DNA of 64,000 nucleotides, from positions 50,597,638-50,661,637 of the forward strand of contig NC_133398.1 of assembly GCF_047511655.1 (NCBI RefSeq), read 5' to 3'. Numbering within the stretch: the stretch's first letter is position 1; every line of letters starts with the position of its first letter. The notes under the pieces are model-generated. The model saw only the letters and a program-made list of their open reading frames with translations. It did not search any database and was not told the DNA's origin. The translations under genes were made by a program, and so were the position numbers. Positions 48,306-59,059 of the stretch are shown in pieces. Source of the stretch: Castor canadensis. Lineage: Eukaryota; Chordata; Mammalia; Rodentia; Castoridae.

Positions 48306-48965
48306 CAAAATTTCCTTATCCATTCATCCATCCATGGGCACCAAGGCTGATTCCATAATTTCTCTGCTAAGCATAATACCACAATAAACATGAATATGCA
48401 AGGATCTCTATAGTATGCTGACTTACTCCTTTGGGTAAATATCCATGAGTGGTTGAACAGGATCATATGATAGCTCTAATTTTAGTTTTTGAAGAACCTC
48501 TATACTGGTTTCCATTATGACTGAACTATTTAAAATTCCCAGCAACAGTATATAAGCGTTCCTTTTTCCCTGCATCCTCCCCAGCATTTGTTGTTGTTAC
48601 TTTCCTCGATGACACTCAGTGTGACTGAGATGGAATCTCAAAGTAGATTGATCTGTGTTTCATTCCTGGAAAAGGATGTGGAACATTTTTATGTATAATT
48701 GGTCATTTGTACTTCTTTTGTGCACTATCTATTCAATTCATTTGCCCATTTATTGGCTCTTTAATGTTAACATTTTTTACCTCTATTCTGGATATAAGTC
48801 TCTTGTCAGATGAATAGTAGCAAAGATTTTCTTCCATCCTGAAGGTTGCCTCTTTACCTTGATAATTATTTTCATTGCTGTGCAGAAGCTATTTAATTTA
48901 ATGCAATCCCCTTTCATAATTCTACCCTTTATTTCCTGAGCTATTGAGGTACTATGTAAATGAAT
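47965..48965 (-). mobile_element. Old L1 3' fragment, reverse
   Basis: Reverse L1: 3' UTR at about 47965-48190, 'aattccatccatttacctg' at 48201, and the ORF2 C-terminal complement around 48315-48480 (a minus-strand piece at 48227-48466 includes KLWNQPWCPWMDEWIRKFWY, matching the LWKQPxxPTxDEWIKKMWY motif). Broken. Confidence 0.8.
48259..48302. repeat. (TG)n microsatellite
   Basis: About 22 uninterrupted TG units inside the reverse L1. Confidence 0.96.
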
Positions 48966-49884
48966 CTCCTCAACTGAATATATTCTTTTTCCTAAACCAC
49001 TCTTCTTTAGTTCTGTCCTCACATTTTAAAAGTTTAGCCCAGTTTCTCAAGCCAGTCTGTATGATCAACCCATCAGCCAAGTCTACAAATAAAAGGCATC
49101 AAGAAGTTGGCCCGGTAGGTGGTCCTGATTCCTTTGTTATCTCATTCCTCCTCCTCTGATATGCTGTGCTGTCCTCATGTCTCCAGAACTCTTTCCACTT
49201 CCACACCTGCCATATTTCTTTGGGGAGCCCTTCCAGACATAAGCTCTGAGACTTAGCACGTTAGTTTATTTCTTCTTTAGCTCATTCCTCTAGGCTGATC
49301 ATGAACTTGATGCATAAATTTTCAGTAACAGGAATGTAAAGACTTACGGATGTATAAATAAATGGATAGACATATGTAGCTTTCAATGAGTTATATGCAC
49401 ATATACCTCTGGGTTCACAACATGTGTTAAAAGTATATTCAATCTTATGAAGGATCATTGTAAAATACAAAAATAAAAATATAGCATGCAACTAAAATGG
49501 TGCCAACTATGGAGTCATGTAATATTTCTAGTATAAGTGTATGCACTACTTTAGTGATGGAGAGGAAAGGAAGCTGAAGACTTGCCATCACTTAGTCAAG
49601 GTTCTACTGGAAAAGACTAATCAATCTAGAATCAACTCTGGTTCATATGTCCAGAAATATCCCCAGGGATCATGGAAGAGTTGAGGACTCAGAGTGTAAT
49701 TATCTAGGTTCCAGTGGAGACTCCACATTAATTTTTTTCTGTTGGGCATTATAACAGAATCCCATGCAGGCTGCTCTACTCTCTCCTGTTCTCAGTGACT
49801 AAATGGAGTAGAGCACATAGTAGATACTAATACATATTGCTCATGGGGTACATTTAGGATAGATTTTTTGTCATTAACTGTGGT
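48966..49884. other. Intergenic stretch, no gene seen
   Basis: No recognisable gene or repeat. Only short open frames without domains. Confidence 0.45.
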
Positions 49885-50150
49885 TTTATTTATGTTTTAT
49901 ATTTTTTATTATCATAATATTGTACTGGGGGGACATTGTAACAGTATAAAAATTCTTACAATATATCCTGGTTGAATTCACCCACTCCATCATTCTCCTT
50001 TATCACCCCCTCCCATTCCTGGAACAGTCTCAACATCTCAGTTTTCCATTTTTATACATGAATACATAATATTTCCACTATTTTCACCTTGCTGCACCCT
50101 TTCCTTATATACTCCCACCTCCTACTGGTACCATTCACCAGATAGATTTT
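49885..50150 (-). mobile_element. L1 3' UTR fragment, reverse
   Basis: 'ttgtactggggggacattgt' and 'actccatcattctcctttat' match the L1 3' end at about 7555-7790. Only the terminal part is present. Confidence 0.7.
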
Positions 50151-50269
50151 TTAATGCTGAGAACAGTCCCTAGTCTACAGCTATACTACTATAAACACAC
50201 CTGATCTGGAACAGTAAGCAGGGATGGAGCTGGTTGGTACTTGATGAGAAAACAATGTCTAACTGACAA

Positions 50270-50492
50270 GCAACACCTTACACAATTTCATTCCTTTATT
50301 AGCATTTTCCTTATTATTGAACTCTATTAAATTGGGTGAAGTCTCCCAAAAATCATTTCCTTTGCTTCTTGTCAGACACAGAAAGATAATATTGACATTT
50401 GAATTCATTTTCTCCATAGAGAAGAACTTAATGCAATGAAACCTCATCCATTATCCAGAAAGAACAACATGCTCTCCAAAAGTTGACTTCTA
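50270..50492 (+). repeat. Duplication-unit segment (matches 33.55-33.78 kb)
   Basis: 'ttattgaactctattaaatt' and 'acctcatccattatccagaaagaa' align with 33563 and about 33683. It marks the left edge of the second large unit. Confidence 0.65.
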
Positions 50493-50620
50493 GAGTGTTT
50501 GAGTTGGTGCACACCTAACACCCTTGTACTGGTGACCAAGGCAGGAGGATCACAAGTATGAGGACAGCCTCAGTGACACAGTGAAACCCAGACAAGTTTG
50601 GGCTACCCAAGACCTTGAAA
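50493..50620 (+). mobile_element. B1-like SINE
   Basis: 'gttggtgcacacctaacacc', 'aggcaggaggatcacaagta' and 'gggctacccaagacct' follow the 7SL/B1 plan in forward sense, with the A-rich tail grown into the microsatellite that follows. Confidence 0.78.
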
Positions 50621-50628
50621 AAAATACA

Positions 50629-50708
<80 letters not shown>
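50621..50708. repeat. Compound (CA)n(GA)n microsatellite
   Basis: CA run at about 50625-50660, then AAGAAA and a GA run to about 50707. It arises directly from the tail of the SINE before it. Confidence 0.95.
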
Positions 50709-50711
<3 letters not shown>

Positions 50712-50819
50712 TCTCTTCATTATAAACTGTTCTGAGTTGGCTTGTGACATTCTTGATTCTCTATCAAAGTCTGGACTCTGCAAAGCTGGAAACAATCCCT
50801 GGACCAGGCATGTTAAGAC

Positions 50820-51660
50820 CTGAAACCAAAATGAGAGATATCTGTCCTATAAATTATTGACAGACATTAAGTGCAAATGTCCTTTGCTACTTGGATACTG
50901 AGTTTACAGTTGACAGAATTACAATGCCTAAGTCTTCTCATATGGTTCCACTGTGTTCATTTGAGGAGGGAGCATTCAGAGAAAAATCTTGTTGACTATC
51001 AGCAAGCTGCTCTGTGTATTGGATCAGTCACTAAAATGGGAAAATAGATGGATTGAAAAGCCTATCGTGAGAGACATATATATATAGAATTAAGAAGCAA
51101 ATGACACTGGAAATTATGAAAGATGACTAGCAGTAGAGAACTCCTTCTTTTCTCTCCCAAGAGCTAGTTGCTTTCCTACTTTCACTTTCATCATATTCAG
51201 ACTCACATTTCTTTTCCATTTGCTTCAGTCTTCTGAACTGCAATGGAAGTTTTCCAAGAATGTTGGCAGGAAAAAGGAACAAAAAATCCCTCAAAATTAT
51301 TGAAAGAATGTTTTAGGACCTTTTTCTTAACGTTTTTACTTTGCTATTTTAGTTCTAGCATTAAGATGAAAAAGTAAGTAATTCCCAGGCAGCAATACAT
51401 GCTTTGCCTAGAAAAATGTTAAATCAAAAGAATGTATAAAATTCTTTAAAAATCCAAAATCATAAAAATGTGCAGATAACTGTATTTAGCATCACATTTG
51501 GATCTGAAGCACCACATCATATCTGTAAGAGGAAGAAGCTGATCCAAGGAGCTCAGATGATCTGACTCTCCCTGGGCAGAGGGAAGAGCTAGGACTGGGG
51601 GTGTGGTTCCAATGACAGAGGCCTGAGCTCCAATCCCAGAAGAGCAAAAAAAAAAAATAT
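50820..51660 (+). repeat. Duplication-unit segment (matches 34.45-35.99 kb)
   Basis: 'atctgtcctataaattattga' at 50839 and 'tactgagtttacagtt' at 50895 align with 34459 and 34515. The L1 present at 34942-35617 is missing here. The expected truncated IFN-alpha copy (as at 33.9 kb) is also not visible ahead of this block. A diverged ID-like SINE with A tail lies at 51590-51655. Confidence 0.7.
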
Positions 51661-51678
51661 TTAAAAGTAGTGTTTTGG

Positions 51679-52626
51679 CCACCAACAATAGGTGTTGGAG
51701 AAGATGCGAGGAAAAAGGAACCCTTTTACACTGTTGGTGGGAAAGCAAACTAGTACAACCACTCTGGAAAAAAATTTGGAGGCTACTTAAAAAGCTAGAC
51801 ATTGATCTACCATTTGATCCAGCAATACCACTCTTGGGGATATACCCAAAAGACTGTGACAGAGGTTACTCCGGAGGCACCTGCACACCCATGTTTATTG
51901 CGGCACTATTCACAATAGCCAAGTTATGGAAACAGCCAAGATTCCCCACCACTGATGAATGGATTAAGAAAATGTGGTATCTATACACAATGGAATTTTA
52001 TGCAGCCATGAAGAACAAAATGTTATCATTCACTGGTAAGTGGATGGAATTGGAGAACATCATTCTGAGTGAGGTTAGCCTGGCCCAAAAGACCAAAAAT
52101 CGTATGTTCTCCCTCATATGTGGACATTAGATCAAGGGCAAACACAACAATGAGATTGGACTTTGAGCACATGATAAAAGCAAGAGCACACAAGGGAGGG
52201 GTGAGGATAGGTAAGACACCTAAAAAACTAGCTAGCATTTGTTTCCCTTAACGCAGAGAACTAAAGCAGATACCTAAAAAGCAACTGAGGCCACTAGGAA
52301 AAGGGGACCAGGAACTAGAGAAAAGGTTAGATCAAAAAGAATTAACCTAGAAGGTAACACACACGCACAGGAAATCAATGTGAGTCAATGTCCTGTATAG
52401 CTATCTTTATCTCAACCAGCAAAAACCCTTGTTCCTTCCTATTATAGCTTACACTCTCTCTACAACAAAATTAGAAATAAGGGCAAAATAGTTTCTGCTG
52501 GGTATTGAGGGGGTGGGGGGGAGAGGGAGGGGGTGGAGTGGGTAGTAAGGGAGGAGGTGGGGGCAGGGGGGAGAAATGACCCATGCCTTGTATGCACATA
52601 TGAATAATAAAAGAAAAATAAATAAA
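51679..52626 (+). mobile_element. Young 5'-truncated L1, forward, with 17-bp target-site duplication
   Basis: Contains the last 150 or so codons of ORF2 still open (stop near 52128), with CWRRCEEKGTLLHCWW, the conserved Cys-rich motif, and LWKQPRFPTTDEWIKKMWY. A full 3' UTR with a G-rich tract (52503-52572) and 'gaataataaaag' end follow. A perfect 17-bp repeat flanks it: taaaagtagtgttttgg at 51662-51678 and 52627-52643. It is absent from the other unit near 35990. It is the best-preserved L1 end here. Confidence 0.95.
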
Positions 52627-52643
52627 TAAAAGTAGTGTTTTGG

Positions 52644-53226
52644 AAAAGCATGTTGGTTATGCAGTCCGTATTCTTCTTGGTTTTGCAAACATTTCTCTTG
52701 GTAGCTTTTATGCAACCAATGTACGTCAAAGAACCATGTTAATAAAGAGGGTTATATTAAATCATCCATACAGTAATACTATACAATAGCTATTACAATA
52801 TAGTTCATCATGAATTTAATTAGTAACATTTAAATACTGGCAAGCAAGACAGTGGTTAATTCTTCAGGCAGAATTAGACAAGAAACTCAGTCCTTCATCA
52901 ACGTATCTCACTACGACTTATGTTACAATGATTCCTGGAAATTATTGGTTTTAACAAGTTATTGAATTTGTTTCCTCACATGACTGCAGCAGATTTACAA
53001 CTTAATTCATGGGGACAGCCCATAAGAATTCTTTTACCTATCCCCTTGTAACTTTCCTCTTGGTTTTATGAATATTACAATCTCATGCAGATCCAAAAAT
53101 CTGCAATTTATCGCGGACATAAAGGATGACACACTTCCCATACAAAATAAAAGTAGGAAACTGGATCGGAGAGAAACAGTTACTCAGGACATGAAAGGGT
53201 CAAAAAAGTGGTAACCACGAGCTTAC
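52644..53226 (+). repeat. Duplication-unit segment (matches 36.0-36.6 kb)
   Basis: 'gaattcttttacctatcccctt' and 'tttatgaatattacaatctc' align with 36413 and 36449. It leads into the divergent IFN-like copy. Confidence 0.7.
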
Positions 53227-53269
53227 ATGCAACATAAACTATGGCTCCCTTCTGGACAGGACCCTCTGG

Positions 53270-53600
53270 CCTCAGCAAAGCCCCCATCAGTGAACACCAA
53301 GCTCCCCTCCCTGAAATTGGAGTCTCTTTCTAAACTCAGCCTCCGCAGGTTCCCCGCAATGGCAGCCCAAAGCCCCCCAAAATGCGGCCCCGCGCTGCTG
53401 CCCACGAACACGCCGTCCCGGGCGCTGGCGGAGCCTGGCTGCTCTGACGTCCGGAGCGGCCGTCCTGGAGGATTAAATATGAAAGCAGCACAGGGCGACA
53501 TGGCCAGCCGCCAGCGCCTCGCTCTCCTGCTGCCGGACTCCCTAATCCTGAGAGCCGCCAGCTCGCCCCCTAGAGGCCGTGGAGAGAATCGCCAAACTCA
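53270..53600 (+). promoter_or_regulatory. CpG-rich stretch before the divergent IFN-like copy
   Basis: Unusually GC- and CpG-rich for this AT-rich window (for example 'cccgggcgctggcgg' and 'gacgtccggagcggccgtcc'). An open frame at 53227-53718 runs through it and into the IFN-like leader at 53620 in the same frame, but its upstream part shows no domain. A TATA-like 'gattaaatatgaaa' occurs near 53472. A promoter or small CpG island is an inference. Confidence 0.4.
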
Positions 53601-53619
53601 CTGTGCTCCACACCTGCTC

Positions 53620-54074
53620 ATGGCAGGAGTGATGCTCAGCTCCAGCCCTGCCTGCTCCCTTGGGGGCACACGCCTTGGAGGCGTGGCCTGGAAAACAGGG
53701 ATACCCTTCAGCTCTTAAGTCAGCTGAAAAGAATCCCCTCTCACAACTGCCTGACTGACGGATTCGTTTTCAAACGTCCTTGGAAAATGGGAATATCATC
53801 CAAACCAAGAAGACAGAAACCACCTGTTTCTGTAGGCAGATACTGCAACAGATCTTCTACTTGTTCAAGGCACAGGACAACGGGTGCTTGGGACAAAATA
53901 GTCCTCTGTACGCTTGGTCAGAGTCTGAAAGGACCAAAGATTGTAAATGAAGAAACTCCGTTTTTTCGGTACCGGAGAGTTGCTGTTAGGAGCTATTTGC
54001 AAGCAATCCTCAACTATCTTCAGGAAAAAGAATACAGCGCCTGTGCCTTGGAGGTGGTCACGGGAGGAATCTAA
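53620..54074 (+). pseudogene. Divergent type I interferon-like pseudogene, copy 2
   Basis: ATG at 53620 gives MAGVMLSSSPACSLGGTR. A TAA soon ends this frame. Other frames then give LLSQLKRIPSHNCLTD (helix A with a conserved Cys), FVFKRPWK, QILQQIFYLFKAQDN and AWDKIV. An open tail (53787-54074 frame) ends in VRSYLQAILNYLQEKEYSACALEVV, which is the type I IFN helix E/F signature (compare YLKAKEYSHCAW of IFN-beta). The first mature Cys is Gly, as in copy 1. It retains the Cys pair corresponding to the second disulfide. Not alpha or omega; subtype uncertain, perhaps delta/zeta-like. The final residues after CALEVV are shortened by a TAA at 54072. Confidence 0.8.
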
Positions 54075-54159
54075 GCGTCCTTTCCCTCCTCAGCAATCCT
54101 CACAGAAATGTCAGCAAGTATAGAACAAAGTTACACTCATCCTTCTAAGAACTAATGTC

Positions 54160-54870
54160 ATTTTTTCTAACTCCAAAAAAGAAAAACCAAGTAAGATTTT
54201 TGCCCCAGTGGAAAATATTTGGAAACAAATCCATGAGATTATTTTAAAAGTATGCTTACGTTGGGCATTATAAGTTTACATAACTGTGAGAAAGAAGAGA
54301 ATGATTTATTTTTCTGAATAAATAAGGTCATTTGTTTACTTAAAAGTTAATGTTTGGTGTATTTGTTTTAAAACTCGAGGGTATCTTCAGATTGCAAAGA
54401 CTCAAATACATTTTATAGGACAAATTTTTAACAATGGTATATATTAAAAACACTTTTCAGTGAGGTTGAGGCTAGTTTTTGTAACTGATAAAAAAGAAAC
54501 CATCATAATTAGATCTCCAGGCAAATTGATCTTTACTTCAAACAGTGGCTAAGAACAAGAATTTCTGATCAGATGACTGCTTTTTTGGTCTTCCTCAGTG
54601 GAGGCCAACAACTTTTGAAGGACCAGACTATCAGTTTTAGGTGTTTGCCATCCTTAACATATGAGTCTATGGTGGTTGAGCCCATTCTACTATATTCCAG
54701 AAGAAAATAAGTAGTGAGACTCACATTGGGGTTTATTTAGGTGTCAAGACCATACACAAAAAATTCACATCCACCCATATTTAGGTGAGGTAAATTATCC
54801 TCATGACACCAATATATAAAGATGGCAGGAAGGAAGTCTATTTTGAAAGTTCCTTGAATTCAATTTTACA
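54160..54870 (+). repeat. Duplication-unit segment (matches 38.3-39.75 kb without insertions)
   Basis: 'ggaaacaaatccatgagattat' at 54221 and 'acacttttcagtgaggt' at 54449 align with 38374/39076 and 39322. Only one copy of the 246-bp segment is present, and neither the L1 nor the solo LTR, so this shows the pre-insertion state. Confidence 0.8.
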
Positions 54871-54872
54871 TT

Positions 54873-54960
54873 TTGTTTTTCTTTATTGGGATCAGAGCAG
54901 TAGTTGAGTCTGCACTTGCTAGGCAGGTACTCTATTACTTGAAACACACCCTCAGCCCAC
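54873..54960 (-). mobile_element. ID-like SINE, reverse
   Basis: Partner of the SINE at 40341-40427 ('tctgcacttgctaggcaggt'). Confidence 0.75.
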
Positions 54961-55029
54961 TCTTTACTTTTACCCTACTTGCACTAATGTATTTTAGAAG
55001 GAAAACAAATTTTCTTGCTGCAAGCACAT

Positions 55030-56950
55030 CATTCAAAAATTCTATCCTAACATCTAATTTCACAATTTAATCTCAGAGAAGATGTCATTAAATTCCAAGC
55101 ATCATTTACTCTTTGAAAGAAGCACTTACATTGGTTCCTGAATACACAGGTACAAGATAACAAAGAACAAAGAATATAAGGAAGATGTCTTGCACCACAT
55201 TGCAAAATTCAAGTTGTGTCCTTAGTATATGAAGAGTGAAGAGATCATCATCATGTAACTCCCTGTAGGTCTTTGAGGATCACGAAAACAAAATTTAAGA
55301 GTCAAATTTCCATTGGGTACTAAACATGCTTATCCTGATATTATAAATAATAAAAGTACAAATTCGAAGAAAGTGTCCTAATGCCAAATGGTTTTCTTTT
55401 CTATATTTCTCTGAAAAAACTTCAATGATAACTTTCCTTGATGGACCATGAAGTATTTAAAAGTACAATTAGATAACATCCTCTCAAATCAGAAATGTAC
55501 TACGTATTCCTATTTCCACCATTACCACAAGGATGATTTCTTCATAAACATAAACTAAGCTCTAAAGTGATAAATACCTGGCTAAAAGTCCAGGACACAA
55601 GATTGAAAAAATAGTTTACCTGCTCAGAGGTATTTTACAAGTTCCTGAAGATGTAATCAGGTATCCAGGTCAAATGTCTGGCTGTATGTCTAGTAAACAG
55701 AAGTGAGAGTATACACAAGTGTGAAGAGGAATGAGAGCTATTGTGCCCATAGGCCCCATTTTAAACCTGAAGTAGTATGCTATTTATTATATGCAAAGGA
55801 TTTAAAATCAATCAGAAATGGAATGTATTGTCTCACAAAAACTGATGGAAATAGAAGAAGCAAATGTCCCTTTTCCATATCTTTTTGTGTCTGGAGATCC
55901 CAAAGAATCAAAGGATAAGACTATTCATGAAATGAAGGATAACTCTACATGAATACTTATCAGTATGAAGGGGAAATCTGAGGAACTGCAGCTGTATAAT
56001 TTACTCTTGAATGATTACACTGGATACTGATGATGACACAGTAAGTAAGACTATTAGAGAGTTCTTAAAGAGCTGATTTGTTAAAGATGTCCCCATACCA
56101 GTTAGGGAATTGGCTCTAGTGGAAGATCACATGTCTAGCAAGCATGAGGCCCTGGGTTCAAATCTCAGTACCAAAACAGAACAAACAAAAGCCAACCTCC
56201 CCAAAAAACCAAGGTATTCCCATTTCCCATTCCAAATAATGTAAAAGAAGTTATTTAATGGGCTAAGGATACCTAACTCCTTACACAAAACATTTATCCA
56301 TTTATGAGCTTACAACAAAGGTGATTTCTTTTGTTTGATAAGAATCTCCTTAACTTAGATCCTATGAAATTAATTTAGGTAAGTTATAGTTAAATTCAAA
56401 TATGCAAAGAAAGATTCAAAGTAATGATATTGAAAGAATCACATTATTGTTGGTCATGACATCATGTCTAATGATACAAAAATTTGTTCTTCGGGATTGC
56501 ACAAATCTGAGAAGGTATGATGGTCTGTTTTACTCCAAAGACTGATTCTATCCAACAAAGTCAGACTCCTTTTTCCTGTTGGGTTAGTATCTGAGTCACA
56601 AAATAAGTATTGACATTTTCTTCAAGGAAGATAGAAAAAAATGTTTGAAAGATTAGAACACGTGATGAATAGATGGGTTAAGGGAGAAATATCCTCATTT
56701 GTTTGATCGCAAAGTCATATTCTTGCAGGAGACCTTTAAATGATATGGGCTGTGATTGGCTATCTTGTTGGATATGGTAATAGTTGAGCATCAAAACTTA
56801 TAAATATACCGTAGGATTTTAAAATTAAAGCAAAGAATTGATGTACTATCCTATAAGTCTACAAAAGTGTTTTAATAACACATTAGTAATTTTGTGAAAT
56901 CCTCAAAGAAAGCTGGTGACACTGCATGGATAAATATCTGCTAGTGAAAT
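55030..56950 (+). repeat. Segmental-duplication block 'U', copy 4
   Basis: Aligns through its length with 40500-42440, about 14.5 kb away. An ID-like SINE near 56095-56195 ('agcatgaggccctgggttca') is shared with copies 1 and 2. It ends just before the promoter of the open IFN-alpha gene. Confidence 0.85.
56095..56195 (+). mobile_element. ID-like SINE in U block
   Basis: 'ggctctagtggaagatcaca...gccctgggttcaaatctcag' followed by an A-rich tail. It is at the same site as the SINEs near 1118 and 41591. Confidence 0.78.
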
Positions 56951-57394
56951 TAAAAATTATTTTTCCATATGAGACAAAAGTAAAAATAAATTCCAACCAA
57001 ACTAGGTAAGGAAAATGATTCAATTTTTCACCTTTCAAATAGTTTTCATGGTTTTGAAGTATATTGTTCCATCAATTAATTCCACATAACTTGACACATA
57101 TAATTTACATGTATAAATTGAATGAAAATACTCTAAAAATTTAGTTGTAAAATTAAAGTTCAAAAGATTTTAGCTTTTTAGGTTAATCTATGTCATCCTT
57201 AACACTTCTTTTCTGAGAAAGGTAAACTTAACTCTCTTCAAGTGTACAGTAGAGCTGTAGAAACCATATATACATGTCTGTTAAGTTTAAAGGCAATTTT
57301 TGTATGAAATAAATTTCTACAAAAGCTTTGGAAGAGGGGAACAGAGGAAGTGATAATGAAAACCAATGTGGGTGAGAAACACTGCAAAATGCAA

Positions 57395-57484
57395 GTAGAA
57401 AATGCATAAAGGAAGTAAAAGGGGAAGCAGAAAGTAAGAGGAGGGCAATCAGAAAATGCAGCATGGAACGTTCCCTACTTAAGT
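57395..57484 (+). promoter_or_regulatory. Virus-inducible promoter of the open IFN-alpha gene
   Basis: IRF-type motifs in a row: gtagaaaatg (57395-57404), ggaagtaaaag (57411-57421), gcagaaagtaag (57427-57438) and cagaaaatgc (about 57450-57459). The TATA-like tacttaag is at 57476-57483, about 90 bases before the ATG. The order and spacing are those of known IFN-alpha virus-response elements, so induction by IRF3/IRF7 is inferred. Confidence 0.78.
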
Positions 57485-57574
57485 CAAATGAACACATCAA
57501 GTCTTCAGAGAACCTAGAGCTAAGGTCCAGGATCACCCATCTCAGCCAGGCCAGCAGCATCTGTAACATTCCCA

Positions 57575-58105
57575 ATGGCCTTGCCCTTTGCTTTACTGAT
57601 GGCCTTGGTGGTACTCAGCTGCAGATCAGCTTGTTCCCTGGGCTGTGATCTGCCTGAGACCTTTGGCCTGGGAAATAGGAGGGCCTTGATACTCCTGGGA
57701 CAAATGAGGAGAATCTCTCCTTTCTCCTGCATGAAGGACAGAAATGACTTTGGATTCCCCCAGGAGGTGTTCAATGGCAACCAGGCCCAGAAGGCTCAAG
57801 CCATCTCTGTCCTCCATGAAATGAACCAGCAGATCTACAACCTCTTCAGCACAAAGGCCTCCTCTGCTGCTTGGGATAATACCCTTCTACACAAACTCTG
57901 CACTGGCCTCTCTCAGCAGCTGAAATACCTTGAAGACTGTCTGACACAGGAGGTGAGGGAGGAAGAGCCTCCTCAGATGCATGAGGACTCCACACTTGCT
58001 GTGAGGAAATACTTCCACAGGATCACTTTCTACCTGGAAGAGAAGAAATACAGCCCTTGTGCCTGGGAGGTTGTCAGAGCAGAAATCATGAGAGTCTTCT
58101 CTTAG
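57575..58105 (+). CDS. IFNA: Interferon alpha, open but C-terminally shortened
   Basis: Secreted type I interferon acting through IFNAR1/IFNAR2. The 176-codon frame has a 23-residue signal peptide ([15 protein letters not shown]...SLG) and mature start CDLPE. Helix A is [31 protein letters not shown] and [21 protein letters not shown] follow. The cysteines C24, C52, C122 and C162 give both conserved disulfides, and C109 is the extra one common in IFN-alpha. Helix F starts [18 protein letters not shown]. The family is normally about 189 residues. Here a 4-base deletion, relative to the copies ending at 4621 and 28945, makes a TAG right after FS and removes the end of helix F and the tail (about 13 residues). 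It has no N-glycosylation sequon. The start is fixed by the leader and the promoter. It is probably functional or recently impaired; naturally trimmed human IFN-alpha forms missing about ten C-terminal residues are reported active, so loss of activity cannot be assumed. Confidence 0.9.
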   Translation: MALPFALLMALVVLSCRSACSLGCDLPETFGLGNRRALILLGQMRRISPFSCMKDRNDFGFPQEVFNGNQAQKAQAISVLHEMNQQIYNLFSTKASSAAWDNTLLHKLCTGLSQQLKYLEDCLTQEVREEEPPQMHEDSTLAVRKYFHRITFYLEEKKYSPCAWEVVRAEIMRVFS

Positions 58106-58539
58106 CAAACTTGCAAGAACATTTAAGAATGAGACCTGGTTCAACAATTAAATGACTCTCAATGACTAATGCACCTGAAACTATACCCACAAGTCTACAA
58201 TTACAAAGATTCATTTCGCTGTAATTGTGACATGAATTCAATCTGTATGTCAAATGGTTTCAGCAGCATTAAGCAATATTTTGTTCAACTCTCTCTATAG
58301 GCATTTGTTTCTCATATCATGTAGTTATATTTATTATATACATAAATATGTATTTATTTCAACATCTATAAGATTTAAATTATTTTATCTATATAACATC
58401 ATGTACAACTTTACATTGGGTTTAATCTAATAAAATATTTGTAGTATATGCAATCAATTTATTTTTCTTTCTTCATCAAATGTTTAGAATAGTATATTGG
58501 GAATTGTTACTTCTTTCATTCCTTTTAAATTTCTTAAAT
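58106..58539 (+). other. 3' flank of IFN-alpha with polyadenylation signal
   Basis: AATAAA at 58429-58434, about 325 bases after the stop, in the same place as in the 43.1-kb copy. This is the probable transcript end. Remnant coding sequence for the lost tail (cttgcaagaa) is visible just after the stop. Confidence 0.65.
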
Positions 58540-58850
58540 TACTTTTAAACTCATAAATAAAAATTTAAAATTCTATACATGAATGGATTACATTAAAACA
58601 TCTATACACATATTCATTGGGTAATATTTAAATCAGGGTAAACATATTTTTCTCCTCCATCATTTACTTTTCTGGTGAAAATCTTGAAAATCCATTCCTC
58701 CTAGCTTTCTGAAGTGTGCAGTATATTACTGAATACTATATTACTATATGTAGTTACCAGACTGTGTAACAGTACACCTCAGCATCTTGGCACTATCAGA
58801 TTGCATCTTTTGCCCTTTGGTCAATGTTTTATCAATACTTTTAGTGGATA
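58540..58850 (-). mobile_element. Old L1 3' fragment, reverse
   Basis: Aligns with 44040-44350 of the other unit ('tacatgaatggattacat', 'tttctggtgaaaatc'). Present before duplication. Confidence 0.65.
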
Positions 58851-59059
58851 GATTCCCAGATGTTTTTCAATCTTGTATGTTTCTATTCTTTTGTCTATCT
58901 GTTCAATTTTCTCCATTGTTCCCCTCCATGTCCCCTATCTTAATACGTACTTAAACTTCTCTACCTATCCCAGTCTGCCTCTCGGTGAATCCCTTCTGTT
59001 AAGCATTTCATCTCATATTATATACTAGAGCTCATCCCGTGTCTCCCCCCCAGCACAAC
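58851..59059. other. Short intergenic stretch
   Basis: No gene or clear repeat recognised between the two L1 pieces. Confidence 0.4.

Noticed and set aside
50621-50708. CRISPR-like or regulatory repeat array
   Set aside because: It is a plain dinucleotide microsatellite on a SINE tail. No spaced repeats occur and the genome is mammalian.
53227-53619. N-terminal extension of the divergent IFN-like frame as a new protein
   Set aside because: Low-complexity CpG-rich sequence with no domain and no matching open frame in the sister copy. Kept only as a regulatory candidate.
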